Positions 8,674 to 16,644 of a stretch of 64,000 nucleotides of DNA are shown one piece after another. How positions within the stretch are numbered: position 1 is the first letter of the stretch; each line of letters starts with the position of its first letter. The stretch comes from Actinospica sp035493475 (lineage in GTDB: Bacteria; Actinomycetota; Actinomycetes; Streptomycetales; Catenulisporaceae). Where the stretch lies: assembly GCA_035493475.1 (NCBI GenBank), contig DATJIF010000212.1:1-64000 (forward strand). The letters are read 5' to 3'. Made by a program: the position numbers and the translations under genes. The notes under the pieces were generated by a model that saw nothing but the letters and a program-made list of their open reading frames with translations, searched no databases and was not told the DNA's origin.

Positions 8674-10737
8674 TCAACCCCGACCGAGTGATCGAGCGGC
8701 GGCGCGTGCCACTGTCGTCGCCAGGATCCAGCCCGCGGCAATCAGCAGATACGAGAACCACTGCAACGCCCCGGCCGGATTGAACGCGTGCTTCTGACCG
8801 AGGTCGACCACCGGGAGAAGCAGATCCAGCGCGTAGATCACCGGATTGAAGTGCGGCGCCTGCCCGGCGCTGAGCGGAGGCGGCGGGTTGAGCGCGAAGG
8901 TCACGCTCCCCGCGACCAGAAGCGCCAACATCCACAGAACCGCGCGCCAAGGCCGGTAGCCGTACGCGACGGTCACGTCCTGAAGGATTCCCCACACGCG
9001 TCCGAGCATTGATTTGCCGGCGCGTTCTCTGCGTTCCCTGGCATAGAGAACGGCCCGCGCGTTCGTGTTCTGTCCGAGCGCGTTGTAGACGGAAGCCAGT
9101 TGCTCGTACTGCTGCGACTGATGGTTCTGCGGATCCCGATCGAGCCAGTTCAGTCGTTCGCGGGCCGGCAGATGCGGCTCGAGCGTGCCGTAGCGGAAGC
9201 CGTCCAGCGCTATCTGGTCGGGCCATAGGTCCGGGTCGTCCACGAAGTGGTCCACGGTCGCCTGACGCAGGTCCACCAGACCGTCGATCGGCACGACCGG
9301 CGTCAGTTCGAGCGTCGCGGCCCGCAGCGTCTTCGCATCGAACGCGACGTCTCCGGGCGCGGAGAGGCGGATCCCGTTGAACTTGGCGTAGCTGCCCACG
9401 CGCGCGCCGGTCAGCTTCACGGTCCCCTCCACCGTGCTGTCGCCGCAGAAAACGTCGTAGCCCACGTCGCTCCGGGACAGCCGCAGTGCGACATCGCCCG
9501 GGTTGCGGAGCTCGGACTCGATGAGCCACACACGCCCGCCGATCGTGCACGTGCGCAGACTCACCGCGCCGGTCGCGCGCATACGGTGCATGAGCAGGTG
9601 CCCACCGATCGAGGCGGCGTCTCCCGTTATCGCATCCCGACCGGGCCCCGGATCCAGCCGCGCGTCCATAAGACTGATCTGCCCGGACGTCTGCGCACCG
9701 ATGAAGCTGATCGTCCCGGCCGCCACCTTGAGCCCGGACGCGTCCACATCCGAAAGCGTCGACCGATCGAGGTTGAGCGCGATCCCGCCGGGGTTGGACA
9801 GCGTCGCCCCAAGCAGGTTCACGTTGCCGCCGATCCGCGCCCCGACCAGGCGGAGCTCACCCTCGACGTGCACGCCCTCATGGCACCACAAACCGCCATC
9901 GATCGAAGTACCCCCGGCGCCAAGCGCGCGCCCACCCGGATTGTGCAGCCGAGCGCCACGAAGACTCAGCCACCCCGATATGCGGCTGTTGAGCATCCGA
10001 AACTCGCCCTCGGACCGGATGCGCGTAGCGTCAAGCGCCCCGCCCACACGCACGTGAGATGCATGGATAGACGTGCCCCCCGCATTGCTGAACGTCGACT
10101 CGCTCAAGTCGAGCATCCCGCCCACAGTGGCATTGCGCAGCTGCACAGTGCCACGCGCCGAGAACCCGGCACTGCACTCCAACGGCCCCTCAACGGACAG
10201 CCCACTAGCCGCCAGCACCACGACGTCCCCACCAGAGCCCAGCGAAGCCCCGCGCAGACAGACCTCCCCGGCCACCTTCGCCCGATCGAGCCGCAGCACC
10301 CGCCGAATCGTAGAGCCCGTCAGATTGACGATCCCGTCCGTCCGCATCCTCGCCCCGTTGAACTCGGGCAGCACGCAGTCCACGATCCGAATCGTCTTCG
10401 TCGTAGCCTCGACGAAGCGCACCTCCCGATCGAGATAACAGTGTTCGAGCACGAGCGGAAAGAGCACGCTCGCCCCCATCACATCCAGCCGCCCCTCGAC
10501 CCGCGCCCCGCGAATCCGAATCCCCCCGGCGGCCCCGGCCTGAGCCGGCACGGCCCCCAGCAGCAGCGCGCCGATCACCTCGGCCCGAACCACCCGCGAC
10601 TCAGGCCACTGATGACCTAGCTCGACCCGATCCTCATCCGGCTCACCTGCCCGAAGGTCAACCCACGTCCCCCGCTGGAATGCGTTCTTGACTCTTCGTT
10701 CCGACTCGCTGAGAGCCTTCGGTAGCATGCGGTCCAT
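8674..10737 (-). CDS. Repeat-rich beta-helix-like protein with two C-terminal membrane segments
   Basis: A 687-residue protein I cannot name. Most of it (about residues 60-490) is a run of repeats with the pattern L-x-x-A-x-I-x-G-x-L-x-L, for example GARVEGRLDVMGAS, ARIGGNVNLLGATL and SRISGWLSLRGARL, suggesting a right-handed beta-helix like pentapeptide-repeat proteins. Residues about 520-600 are charged. The end carries two hydrophobic helices (AVLWMLALLVAGSVTFAL and WFSYLLIAAGWILATTV), so the repeat domain is tethered to the membrane. ATG at 10737 is preferred over GTG at 10752. It is convergent with the MarR gene. A scaffold or effector role is guesswork. Confidence 0.75.
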   Translation of the reverse strand: MDRMLPKALSESERRVKNAFQRGTWVDLRAGEPDEDRVELGHQWPESRVVRAEVIGALLLGAVPAQAGAAGGIRIRGARVEGRLDVMGASVLFPLVLEHCYLDREVRFVEATTKTIRIVDCVLPEFNGARMRTDGIVNLTGSTIRRVLRLDRAKVAGEVCLRGASLGSGGDVVVLAASGLSVEGPLECSAGFSARGTVQLRNATVGGMLDLSESTFSNAGGTSIHASHVRVGGALDATRIRSEGEFRMLNSRISGWLSLRGARLHNPGGRALGAGGTSIDGGLWCHEGVHVEGELRLVGARIGGNVNLLGATLSNPGGIALNLDRSTLSDVDASGLKVAAGTISFIGAQTSGQISLMDARLDPGPGRDAITGDAASIGGHLLMHRMRATGAVSLRTCTIGGRVWLIESELRNPGDVALRLSRSDVGYDVFCGDSTVEGTVKLTGARVGSYAKFNGIRLSAPGDVAFDAKTLRAATLELTPVVPIDGLVDLRQATVDHFVDDPDLWPDQIALDGFRYGTLEPHLPARERLNWLDRDPQNHQSQQYEQLASVYNALGQNTNARAVLYARERRERAGKSMLGRVWGILQDVTVAYGYRPWRAVLWMLALLVAGSVTFALNPPPPLSAGQAPHFNPVIYALDLLLPVVDLGQKHAFNPAGALQWFSYLLIAAGWILATTVARAAARSLGRG

Positions 10738-10782
10738 CGTGCCCTGACACACCGTCGAACACTAGCCGCGCTCCCCGCCCGG

Positions 10783-10831
10783 CTAAGCCGCACGCACGCC
10801 TGAACCACACGCCTGCCTAAGCCGCGCGCAC
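10783..10831. repeat. 34-bp-period tandem echo of a methyltransferase gene 3' end
   Basis: CTAAGCCGC with GCAC following occurs at 10783 and 10817; the second copy contains the stop (CTA) and last codons of the methyltransferase gene on the minus strand. Between them CACGCCTG is itself repeated (10795-10802 and 10808-10815). The echo lies just downstream of the gene. Confidence 0.75.
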
Positions 10832-11590
10832 CGTGAGCAGGAAGGGGCGGCGCAGGTGCAGGTGCGGGCCGGCCGTTCGCGATTCTTCGAGCAGGGGCTC
10901 GGCGGCCGCGTCACCGAGCTCGGCGCGGAGCTCGGCCTCGTGCCGGTCCCAGAGGTCGAAGATGCTGCGCCACAGGACCAGTTCCTCGGGTCGCTCCATT
11001 TCGGCTTCGAGAAGCAGACCGGCCCGATCGATGCGTTCCGGCCAGCTCGGAGCGTCGGGGTCGTGCAGCGGATGGCCGGGAAGGCGCTCGACCGTAGTGA
11101 ACACGGCCGGGGCACCCGGGCGCAGGATGCGGGCGATTTCGCGCAGGGCCGCGTCGGGGTCCTTGGCGAACGGGAGCGCGTCCATGCTGACCAGCCCGTC
11201 GGCGCACGCGTCGGGCAGACCGATGGCCTCGAACGTGCCCACCCGGAACTCGGCGCGGCCCTCGGGCAGGAACCCGGGGATGCGGGCGGCGGCCAGCTCG
11301 ATCCCGACGGGCGAGAAGTCGATGCCGATCAGCCGCGCCGAGAACGCGCGGGCGAGCCACAGGCCGGTGCCGCCGCGTCCGCAGCCGAGGTCGATCAGGA
11401 GATCGTCCGGGCGCAGGTGCAGGCGCCGGACCATCTCCCCGAGCACCGACCACGTGCACGAACTGGAGGGGTCGACCTCCGCCGGGTACTCGTCGCCCCA
11501 CGCCTGGGCGAGCAGGCGCTTCTGCAAGTCCCCGATGTTGGTCCTGGTGTGAAGTCCGTCGAAGCTCTCCGACGCTGATGTGTCTGCCAT
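10817..11590 (-). CDS. Class I SAM-dependent methyltransferase
   Basis: A 257-residue Rossmann-fold methyltransferase. SAM-binding motif I is LLIDLGCGRGGTGLWLA, motif II acidic residue in LIGIDFSPVGIELA, and the post-motif region IARILRPGAPAVFTTVERL matches the UbiE/COQ5-like group. The ATG at 11590 follows GGGAGG; the longer reading to 11959 has no family similarity. It stands alone between convergent or divergent genes, so the substrate (small molecule presumably) is unknown. Confidence 0.87.
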   Translation of the reverse strand: MADTSASESFDGLHTRTNIGDLQKRLLAQAWGDEYPAEVDPSSSCTWSVLGEMVRRLHLRPDDLLIDLGCGRGGTGLWLARAFSARLIGIDFSPVGIELAAARIPGFLPEGRAEFRVGTFEAIGLPDACADGLVSMDALPFAKDPDAALREIARILRPGAPAVFTTVERLPGHPLHDPDAPSWPERIDRAGLLLEAEMERPEELVLWRSIFDLWDRHEAELRAELGDAAAEPLLEESRTAGPHLHLRRPFLLTVRAA

Positions 11591-11678
11591 GTGACCTCCC
11601 CGTCCGGCTCGAACCAGCCTAGTCACCGACGGCGATATTCGGTGGGGTGGCAGCTCCGGCTCGGGCAGAATACGCGGC

Positions 11679-12248
11679 ATGGAGACGCCTGACCTTGTGC
11701 TGGAGCCCGTGCGGATCGTGACGGAGCGGTACCTGCTGCGGCCGCCTTCGCTGCGGGAGGCGGGGGACGTGTTGGCGATGTCGCGGGATCCGGAGATCCG
11801 CTTGTGGAACCCGATGACGAGCGTCACCGACGAGGAGTCGGCGCAGGCCTGGTGCCGGAAGTGGGGCGACTGGGACGGCGGGACGTCCGCCGTGTGGTGC
11901 GTGTTCGAGACCACGGAGGACAAGCTGCTCGGGGCGTTCTCACTGTACGACGTGGACACGGAGAACTCGTCCGCCGAGCTCGGCTATCGGGTCGCCCCGT
12001 GGGCGCGCGGTCAGGGAGTCGGCACGGCGGCGCTGCGCGCGGTCTCGGACTGGGCGCTGTTCGGGACCCTGGACCTGACGCGGCTGCAACTGCTGCACGG
12101 GCTGGAGAACGTCGCCTCCTGCCGGGTCGCGGAGAAGAGCGGGTTCGTGCTGGAGGGCACGCTGCGTTCCTCGTATCGGTACGGAGACGGCCAGCTGCAC
12201 GCCGAGCACCTGCACGGGCGCCTCGCCAGCGACTCCGTCCCGAGCTGA
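11679..12248 (+). CDS. GNAT family N-acetyltransferase (RimJ/RimL-like)
   Basis: A 189-residue acetyl-CoA-dependent acyltransferase. It opens with the VTERYLLRPPSLREAGDVLAM type start of the RimJ/RimL-like branch; the acetyl-CoA pyrophosphate loop is YRVAPWARGQGVGTAALRAV, and NVASCRVAEKSGFVLEGTLR is the conserved C-terminal motif. Such enzymes acetylate protein N-termini, amino acids or antibiotics. Divergent from the methyltransferase upstream; ends in an 11-bp tandem repeat. Confidence 0.9.
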   Translation: METPDLVLEPVRIVTERYLLRPPSLREAGDVLAMSRDPEIRLWNPMTSVTDEESAQAWCRKWGDWDGGTSAVWCVFETTEDKLLGAFSLYDVDTENSSAELGYRVAPWARGQGVGTAALRAVSDWALFGTLDLTRLQLLHGLENVASCRVAEKSGFVLEGTLRSSYRYGDGQLHAEHLHGRLASDSVPS

Positions 12249-12250
12249 CC

Positions 12251-12294
12251 GTGGACTAGCCGCGGACTAGCCATGGATCAGCCGCGGACTAGTT
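12251..12294. repeat. Four copies of an 11-bp repeat between convergent genes
   Basis: GTGGACTAGCC, GCGGACTAGCC, ATGGATCAGCC and GCGGACTAGTT follow each other exactly every 11 bp. Three copies keep the stop triplet TAG/CTA; the last holds the stop of the minus-strand methyltransferase gene. The repeat fills the whole gap between the GNAT and methyltransferase stops. Confidence 0.88.
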
Positions 12295-13044
12295 CGTCAC
12301 GGCGTGCGCGTAGGTGATCCAGGGACGCAGGTCGCCGGTGCGCACGTCGATGAAGCCCGCCTCGCGTATCAAGCCGGGGAGCACGGAGCGCATGTCCTCC
12401 TGCATGGCCGGGCCGGTCACCGACGCGATCAGGTGACGGCCGAGCCGCGTGCTCGGCGGTCGGAACTCGGCCACGAGCAGCCGCCCGCCGGGACGTAGCA
12501 CGCGCCGCATCTCCGCCAGCGCGCGGGCACGCAGGTCCTGCGGCAGGTGATGGAGCATCAGACTGCTGGCCACGACGTCGAACGAGCCGTCCTCGAACTC
12601 GAGGCGCTCGGCGGCTCCGAGGACGAATTCGCAGGCGGTGGAGTCGGTCTGACCGCCAGTCCGTCGGCTGCCCGGACCGCCGGCCGATCTGCGGGCCTGC
12701 TCCAGCATGCCGAGCGAGGCGTCCACGCCGACGACGGAGGCCCTCCGATCCGCGCGCGACGACCCGTCGGCGGGCGCGGCTATCGCGGCCAGGCGCTGGG
12801 TGAGGTAGCCCGTACCGCAGCCCACGTCGAGGACCCGGTCCCCCGGACGTGCGCCGCTGAGTTCGGCGAGACGGGAGTAGACCGCGGATCGGCGGCCGAG
12901 GAAGAACGTGTCGACGAAGGCGTCGTACCTCCTGCCGTGTTCGATCGTGATCCCCTCGGTGTCCGCGTTCCCGTGCGGCGACGCGGCGTGCGCGTGGCCC
13001 TGGCCGTGCTGATGGGTTCCGTGCAGGCGTTCGGCGAGCTTCAC
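12289..13044 (-). CDS. Class I methyltransferase with His-rich N-terminus
   Basis: A 251-residue SAM-dependent methyltransferase starting at GTG 13044 (AGGAGG four bases upstream). Motif I is RVLDVGCGTGYLTQRLA, motif II VVGVDASLGMLEQAR, and the motif IV/post-I region VVASSLMLHHLPQDL with MRRVLRPGGRLLVAEF. The first 27 residues are unusual: HGTHQHGQGHAHAASPHG carries seven His, a possible metal-binding tail. It is divergent from a TetR regulator with two matching palindromes between them, so it is almost certainly that regulator's target. Substrate unknown. Confidence 0.88.
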   Translation of the reverse strand: MKLAERLHGTHQHGQGHAHAASPHGNADTEGITIEHGRRYDAFVDTFFLGRRSAVYSRLAELSGARPGDRVLDVGCGTGYLTQRLAAIAAPADGSSRADRRASVVGVDASLGMLEQARRSAGGPGSRRTGGQTDSTACEFVLGAAERLEFEDGSFDVVASSLMLHHLPQDLRARALAEMRRVLRPGGRLLVAEFRPPSTRLGRHLIASVTGPAMQEDMRSVLPGLIREAGFIDVRTGDLRPWITYAHAVTN

Positions 13045-13055
13045 AGTGCCTCCTA

Positions 13056-13100
13056 CTTAGTCATGACTAAGAACAGGCTCCAACTTAGTCGCCACTAAGT
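13056..13100. promoter_or_regulatory. Two TetR operator palindromes between methyltransferase and TetR genes
   Basis: CTTAGTCATGACTAAG (13056-13071) is a perfect 16-bp palindrome; ACTTAGTCGCCACTAAGT (13083-13100) repeats its arms, with start points 28 bp apart when aligned. On the minus strand TTGACG (13106-13111), 17 bp and TAAGTT form a candidate promoter for the methyltransferase gene, covered by the second site. Binding by the adjacent TetR protein is inferred. Confidence 0.82.
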
Positions 13101-13130
13101 GAATCGTCAAGTCCGGGCTAGGATGGGTCC

Positions 13131-13757
13131 GTGACCAGTACGACGCCCGCTCGACGAGCCCGCCTCAGCCCGGCCGAGCGGCGCGCCTCGATCATCGACG
13201 CGGCGACCGAGGTCTTCGCCCGGGCCGGGTATCAGAAGACGAAGATGTCGGACGTCGCCAGGGCCGTGGGCGTCACCGAGCCGGTCATCTTCCAGAACTT
13301 CGGCACCAAGTCAGCGCTCTACGTCGCCGTGCTCGAACAGGCGGAGGAGCACGCGCAGGAGGCCTTCGCACGGCACCGGACGTGGCACGGCGCGGGCGCC
13401 CGGGGGATGCTCGCCGAGATCCTCTCGCCGGAGCACCTCGAAGCCATGCACTCCGGCGCCGAGCACGGCGTGCTGTTCGCCGACGCGATGAGCCTGATCG
13501 GGGATCCCGAGATCGGCGCGGCGGCCCGACGCGCCATCGGTGCCCTCGCGGACGCCCTGACCGCGCTCATCACCGAGGGCCAGCGCACCGGCGAGTTCCG
13601 CAGCGATGTGAACGCCGAGGCGGCCGCGTGGAGCGCGCTGTCGCTGATGGCCTCGTACCGGTTCCGGCTGGCCGTGATGCCCGAGCACGACACGCTGGAG
13701 CGGAGCGTGCTGGAGCTCCAGTTGCAGGCGTTGATCGGCGACGGCGACGAGGGCTAG
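13131..13757 (+). CDS. TetR family transcriptional regulator
   Basis: A 208-residue repressor beginning at GTG 13131. The N-terminal helix-turn-helix reads RRASIIDAATEVFARAGYQKTKMSDVARAVGV followed in the structure by TEPVIFQNFGTKSALYVAV (quoted in parts, both typical of TetR). The C-terminal half is a ligand-binding helical domain (residues about 70-205). It probably represses itself and the divergent methyltransferase gene through the two palindromes. Its stop overlaps the stop of the convergent MerR gene. Confidence 0.92.
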   Translation: MTSTTPARRARLSPAERRASIIDAATEVFARAGYQKTKMSDVARAVGVTEPVIFQNFGTKSALYVAVLEQAEEHAQEAFARHRTWHGAGARGMLAEILSPEHLEAMHSGAEHGVLFADAMSLIGDPEIGAAARRAIGALADALTALITEGQRTGEFRSDVNAEAAAWSALSLMASYRFRLAVMPEHDTLERSVLELQLQALIGDGDEG

Positions 13758-14578
13758 GGGATCTGGGCGGCCAGCCTGAAGATGGGCCAGCCGATTTCAG
13801 TTCGCCACCTGCGGGAATCGTCGGTGTCGGCGGGGCTGGTCAGGTACGTCTCGTGGATCGGCCCGGCCACCGCCATGGCGTGTTCGGCGACCCAGGCTCC
13901 GAGGCGGCCGTACGTCACGTCGATGTCGTCGTGGGGGCCGAAGTGATCGACGACGGCGAGCTCGACGGCGGGCAGATCGAGGTACCGGACGCGGCCGCGA
14001 GCCTGGCCGTTGAGCTGGCGGACCGGGTAGTAGACCGTCGCCTGCCCCTCCCCCGCCGTGAAGAGTTCGTTCGCGTACTGGCCCGCGAGTGGCCCGGTGC
14101 GCTCGGTGTGCGGGACGGCGGCATCCAGCGTCCGCATCGCGCCCTCGTACCAGGCGAGGATCTCATCGTGCGCGACATGCTCGCTGATCGCCGCGACGGG
14201 GCCGGGAGTCGTCGTCTTCAGCCGCACGGGGAGTTCGGCGATAGTCGGACTAATCAGCTCGCGGAGTGACACCGCGGCGGCTCGCGTGCGGTCGAGGCTT
14301 TCTTCCAGCCGGCGAAGGTGGGCCGCGATCAGTTCGGCGCGCCGACCCGGATCGTCCGTGGCCAGCAGCGCCTTGACCTCGGCCAGCGGCACGTCGAGTT
14401 CGCGTAGCCGGTGGATGACCTGCGCGGACGGAATCTGCGCGGCCGTGTAGTACCGGTAGCCGGAGTACGGGTCGACGTGGGCCGGTTCGAGCAGGCCCGC
14501 CTCGTGGTATCGGCGCAGCGTACGCACGCTGAGGTGGGTGACCGTCGCGAACTCGCCGATGCTCAGGCCGTGGCGCAT
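13754..14578 (-). CDS. MerR family regulator with GyrI-like effector-binding domain
   Basis: A 274-residue activator. Residues about 5-75 are the MerR winged helix (IGEFATVTHLSVRTLRRYHEAGLL, seen as IGEFA then VRTLRRYHEAGL; PYSGYRYYTAAQ). Residues about 80-115 form the coiled coil, and the C-terminal 150 residues are an AraC/GyrI-like effector-binding domain (PVAAISEHVAHDEI, HFGPHDDIDVTYGRLGAW), as in BmrR-type multidrug sensors. ATG at 14578 lies six bases after a -10-like box, so the mRNA may be leaderless. It is divergent from a SnoaL-like gene with the same promoter arrangement, so both are likely under its control. Confidence 0.9.
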   Translation of the reverse strand: MRHGLSIGEFATVTHLSVRTLRRYHEAGLLEPAHVDPYSGYRYYTAAQIPSAQVIHRLRELDVPLAEVKALLATDDPGRRAELIAAHLRRLEESLDRTRAAAVSLRELISPTIAELPVRLKTTTPGPVAAISEHVAHDEILAWYEGAMRTLDAAVPHTERTGPLAGQYANELFTAGEGQATVYYPVRQLNGQARGRVRYLDLPAVELAVVDHFGPHDDIDVTYGRLGAWVAEHAMAVAGPIHETYLTSPADTDDSRRWRTEIGWPIFRLAAQIP

Positions 14579-14656
14579 GGCTCCAGTCTCCACCCTCCCG
14601 CGGGGAGAGACTCCAGCGCTTGACCCTCTCCCCGCGGGAGCGTTGAGCCTGAAGCC
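14579..14656. promoter_or_regulatory. Mirror-image pair of MerR promoters with identical 15-bp operators
   Basis: Plus strand: TTGACC (14620-14625), operator CTCTCCCCGCGGGAG (14626-14640), CGTT, GAGCCT (14645-14650), six bases, ATG 14657. Minus strand: TGGAGT (14615-14610), the same operator (14609-14595), GGTG, GAGACT (14590-14585), six bases, ATG 14578. Both have the 19-bp spacer that MerR proteins untwist, and both place the start codon at the expected transcription start. The whole region reads as an inverted duplication with start codons included. Confidence 0.82.
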
Positions 14657-15028
14657 ATGAACGAGATCGACTGGAGCGGCGCGAACGTCATCGCGCCCGA
14701 GGAACTGCCCGGCATCATCACCGACTACCTCAAGGTTCACCAGGCACGCGACGTGGCCGCCGCCATGTCGTACTACTCCCCCGACGCGGTGGTCACCGAC
14801 GAGGGCCACGACTACCGCGGGAAGGCCGAGATCGGCGCGTGGCTCGGGAAGGCCGCGAGCGAGTACACCTACACCTCGACCCTGACCAGCGCGCATCGGC
14901 TCGACCCGGACCACTTCGACGTCGCACACCGGCTCGAGGGAAACTTCCCCGGCGGTGTCGCCGACCTGCACTTCCGGTTCACCCTCGACGGCGACGGGCA
15001 CGTCACCCGACTCGTCATCGAACCCTGA
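14657..15028 (+). CDS. SnoaL-like / NTF2-fold protein
   Basis: A 123-residue single-domain protein of the cone-shaped SnoaL/NTF2 fold: YLKVHQARDVAAAMSYYSPDAVVTDEG at about residues 25-50, then YRGKAEIGAWLGKA and the strand-rich C-terminus LHFRFTLDGDGHVTRLVIEP. Members are small polyketide cyclases, isomerases or binding proteins of unknown ligand. It shares a mirrored MerR promoter with the divergent regulator, so it is probably induced by the compound the regulator senses. Possibly a binding or detoxifying protein; function is not proven. Confidence 0.85.
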   Translation: MNEIDWSGANVIAPEELPGIITDYLKVHQARDVAAAMSYYSPDAVVTDEGHDYRGKAEIGAWLGKAASEYTYTSTLTSAHRLDPDHFDVAHRLEGNFPGGVADLHFRFTLDGDGHVTRLVIEP

Positions 15029-15041
15029 GGCGCGACGGCCA

Positions 15042-15060
15042 GGCGGCTACGCGGCGGCTA
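15042..15060. repeat. 11-bp tandem echo at an exonuclease gene 3' end
   Basis: GGCGGCTA occurs at 15042-15049 and 15053-15060, period 11. The second copy holds the stop (CTA) of the minus-strand exonuclease gene; the first lies in the gap to the convergent SnoaL-like gene. Confidence 0.65.
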
Positions 15061-15618
15061 GGCAGGCCACCGGCCGCGCGCGTCCAGGTCCAGCACCAGC
15101 GCGGCGATGTTCCACGCGTCGTCGTCGCCGCGGTGGTGCCGGCCTTCCAGCGGCAGGCCCGCGATGTCCAGCGCGGACGCCATGCCGGGGCGTTTGCGCA
15201 GGCCGTGGGCCTCGGTGAACACGGCCTTGGCGTTCACGTGGCGGTGGCCGAAGGGGTACGCCGTCTTCGTGGACTGACACTGGCGCTCGAACTGCTTGCG
15301 GTCGTAGTCGCCCCAGCTCGCCCAGCGTCGGATGCCCGCGGCGAAGTCGACGGCCAGCAGCTTGCAGGCCGCCGCGAACGGGACGCCGCGATCGACGTCG
15401 GCCTGCGTGAGGCTGGTCAGCTCGGTGCAGAACGCGCTCACCGTGGAGCGGTTCGGGCGCACGAGGATCGAGTGCTTCGCGACGCGGCGGCCCGCCTCGA
15501 GGTCGACGACCGTGAGGCCGATCTCGATGATCTCGTTGACCATTCCGGCGGGCGGCTGGCCGTCCCAGCAGGTGGCCTCGACGTCCACGACGTTGAGGTA
15601 GCGGTCCGCGTCGTTCAT
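15058..15618 (-). CDS. DEDDh 3'-5' exonuclease (ERI1/KapD-like)
   Basis: A 186-residue RNase T/DnaQ-fold exonuclease. The acidic metal ligands are visible: D and E in VVDVEATCWDG, D in WASWGDYDRKQFERQC, and H and D in HHRGDDDAWNIAAL. The WDG after the first motif is typical of the ERI1/KapD branch, which acts on RNA or single-stranded DNA 3' ends. Its ATG overlaps the TGA of the preceding surface-protein gene (ATGA), an odd coupling of a cytoplasmic nuclease with a secreted protein. Confidence 0.9.
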   Translation of the reverse strand: MNDADRYLNVVDVEATCWDGQPPAGMVNEIIEIGLTVVDLEAGRRVAKHSILVRPNRSTVSAFCTELTSLTQADVDRGVPFAAACKLLAVDFAAGIRRWASWGDYDRKQFERQCQSTKTAYPFGHRHVNAKAVFTEAHGLRKRPGMASALDIAGLPLEGRHHRGDDDAWNIAALVLDLDARGRWPA

Positions 15619-16517
15619 GACTGCCGCCGACTGCGGGAGCGGCGTCCGGCGTAGAGGCCGCCGCCGAGCAGGACGAGCGCGGCCAGAACGACGAACACGA
15701 TCGTGGACGTGTGGTTGTTCGAGCGCGAGGACGCGGCGGGCTGCGCTGTGATCACCGTAGCGGGGGTCGGAGACGCGTCGGCCGGAGCCGAGGTCGGCGA
15801 CGCAGAAACGACGCTCGGGCTAGGGCTCGCCGTCGGACTCTGGGAATGCGTGGGCGACGGCGTGGTGACGACGGCGGCCGCGGAGGTGTGCGTAGCCGCA
15901 GCGTGCGTGGTCACGACCGTGGTCGGCTTGTGAGTGGTCGAGGACGGCTGGGGACGCGGCTGGGTCCAGCCCTGTGCGTACTGGCTGTACTCGAAGTTCA
16001 TGCCGAGTTCGCTCATGCTGCAAGGGTCGGCGCTGTAGGCGAGGTCGTATTGGTATTCGCCGTTCGGGCTGGCGGTGGTGAACTCGGTGCGGATGTCGAG
16101 CGTGTGCGAGGACTTCGGGGCGAAGGTGGCGCCTATGTACTGCACCTGGCTCTGCCAGTCGGCGCCGGAGCCGGACGGGGCGGACCAGGTCAGACCGAAG
16201 GCGTGCCAGGAGCCGCCGTCCACGCGCCAGGACAGCTGCGGCGTGCCGCTGCCGCCGTGGGCACTGGGCGGGATGAGGGCGAGGATGAAGCTCGCGTTGG
16301 AGAGCGTGGCGGCGGTGGTGTCGGTCAGCCGGGTGCTGTCGACGACCGCGGCGCCCGCCTTGACGGACGTGGGCGTGCCGGACACGCTTGCTGCGGCCAG
16401 ATTGCCGTCCGAGCAGGACGGCGCGGTGGTCGCGGGGCCGGCGGCGTGGGCTGATGCGGCCGGGACGCCGAGCGCGGCCAGTAGAGCGACGGTGCCGCAG
16501 AGCACGCGCCTGGTCAT
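15615..16517 (-). CDS. Secreted protein anchored by a C-terminal membrane helix
   Basis: A 300-residue surface protein of unknown role. ATG at 16517 follows a GGGGGG ribosome-binding run. Residues 1-23 are a signal peptide (VALLAALGVPAASAHA). Residues about 30-165 form a beta-rich, probably Ig-like domain with two cysteines (PSCSDG, DPCSMSE). Residues about 175-260 are a Ser/Thr/Pro-rich stalk. A hydrophobic helix (TIVFVVLAALVLLGGGLYA) and a basic tail RRSRSRRQS end it. No LPXTG-type sortase motif is seen, so it is likely held by the helix itself. Confidence 0.8.
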   Translation of the reverse strand: MTRRVLCGTVALLAALGVPAASAHAAGPATTAPSCSDGNLAAASVSGTPTSVKAGAAVVDSTRLTDTTAATLSNASFILALIPPSAHGGSGTPQLSWRVDGGSWHAFGLTWSAPSGSGADWQSQVQYIGATFAPKSSHTLDIRTEFTTASPNGEYQYDLAYSADPCSMSELGMNFEYSQYAQGWTQPRPQPSSTTHKPTTVVTTHAAATHTSAAAVVTTPSPTHSQSPTASPSPSVVSASPTSAPADASPTPATVITAQPAASSRSNNHTSTIVFVVLAALVLLGGGLYAGRRSRSRRQS

Positions 16518-16644
16518 GAGAACCCCCCGATGTAAAAACGTAGGCTGAGGAATCATGCCACGCGTTGCAACCGAATTCGCGGGTCGGCTGTGTGAGTAGG
16601 GGATGCGCCGCACGGTCGCGCGTCCGGAACTCGAAGGGAGGGGC

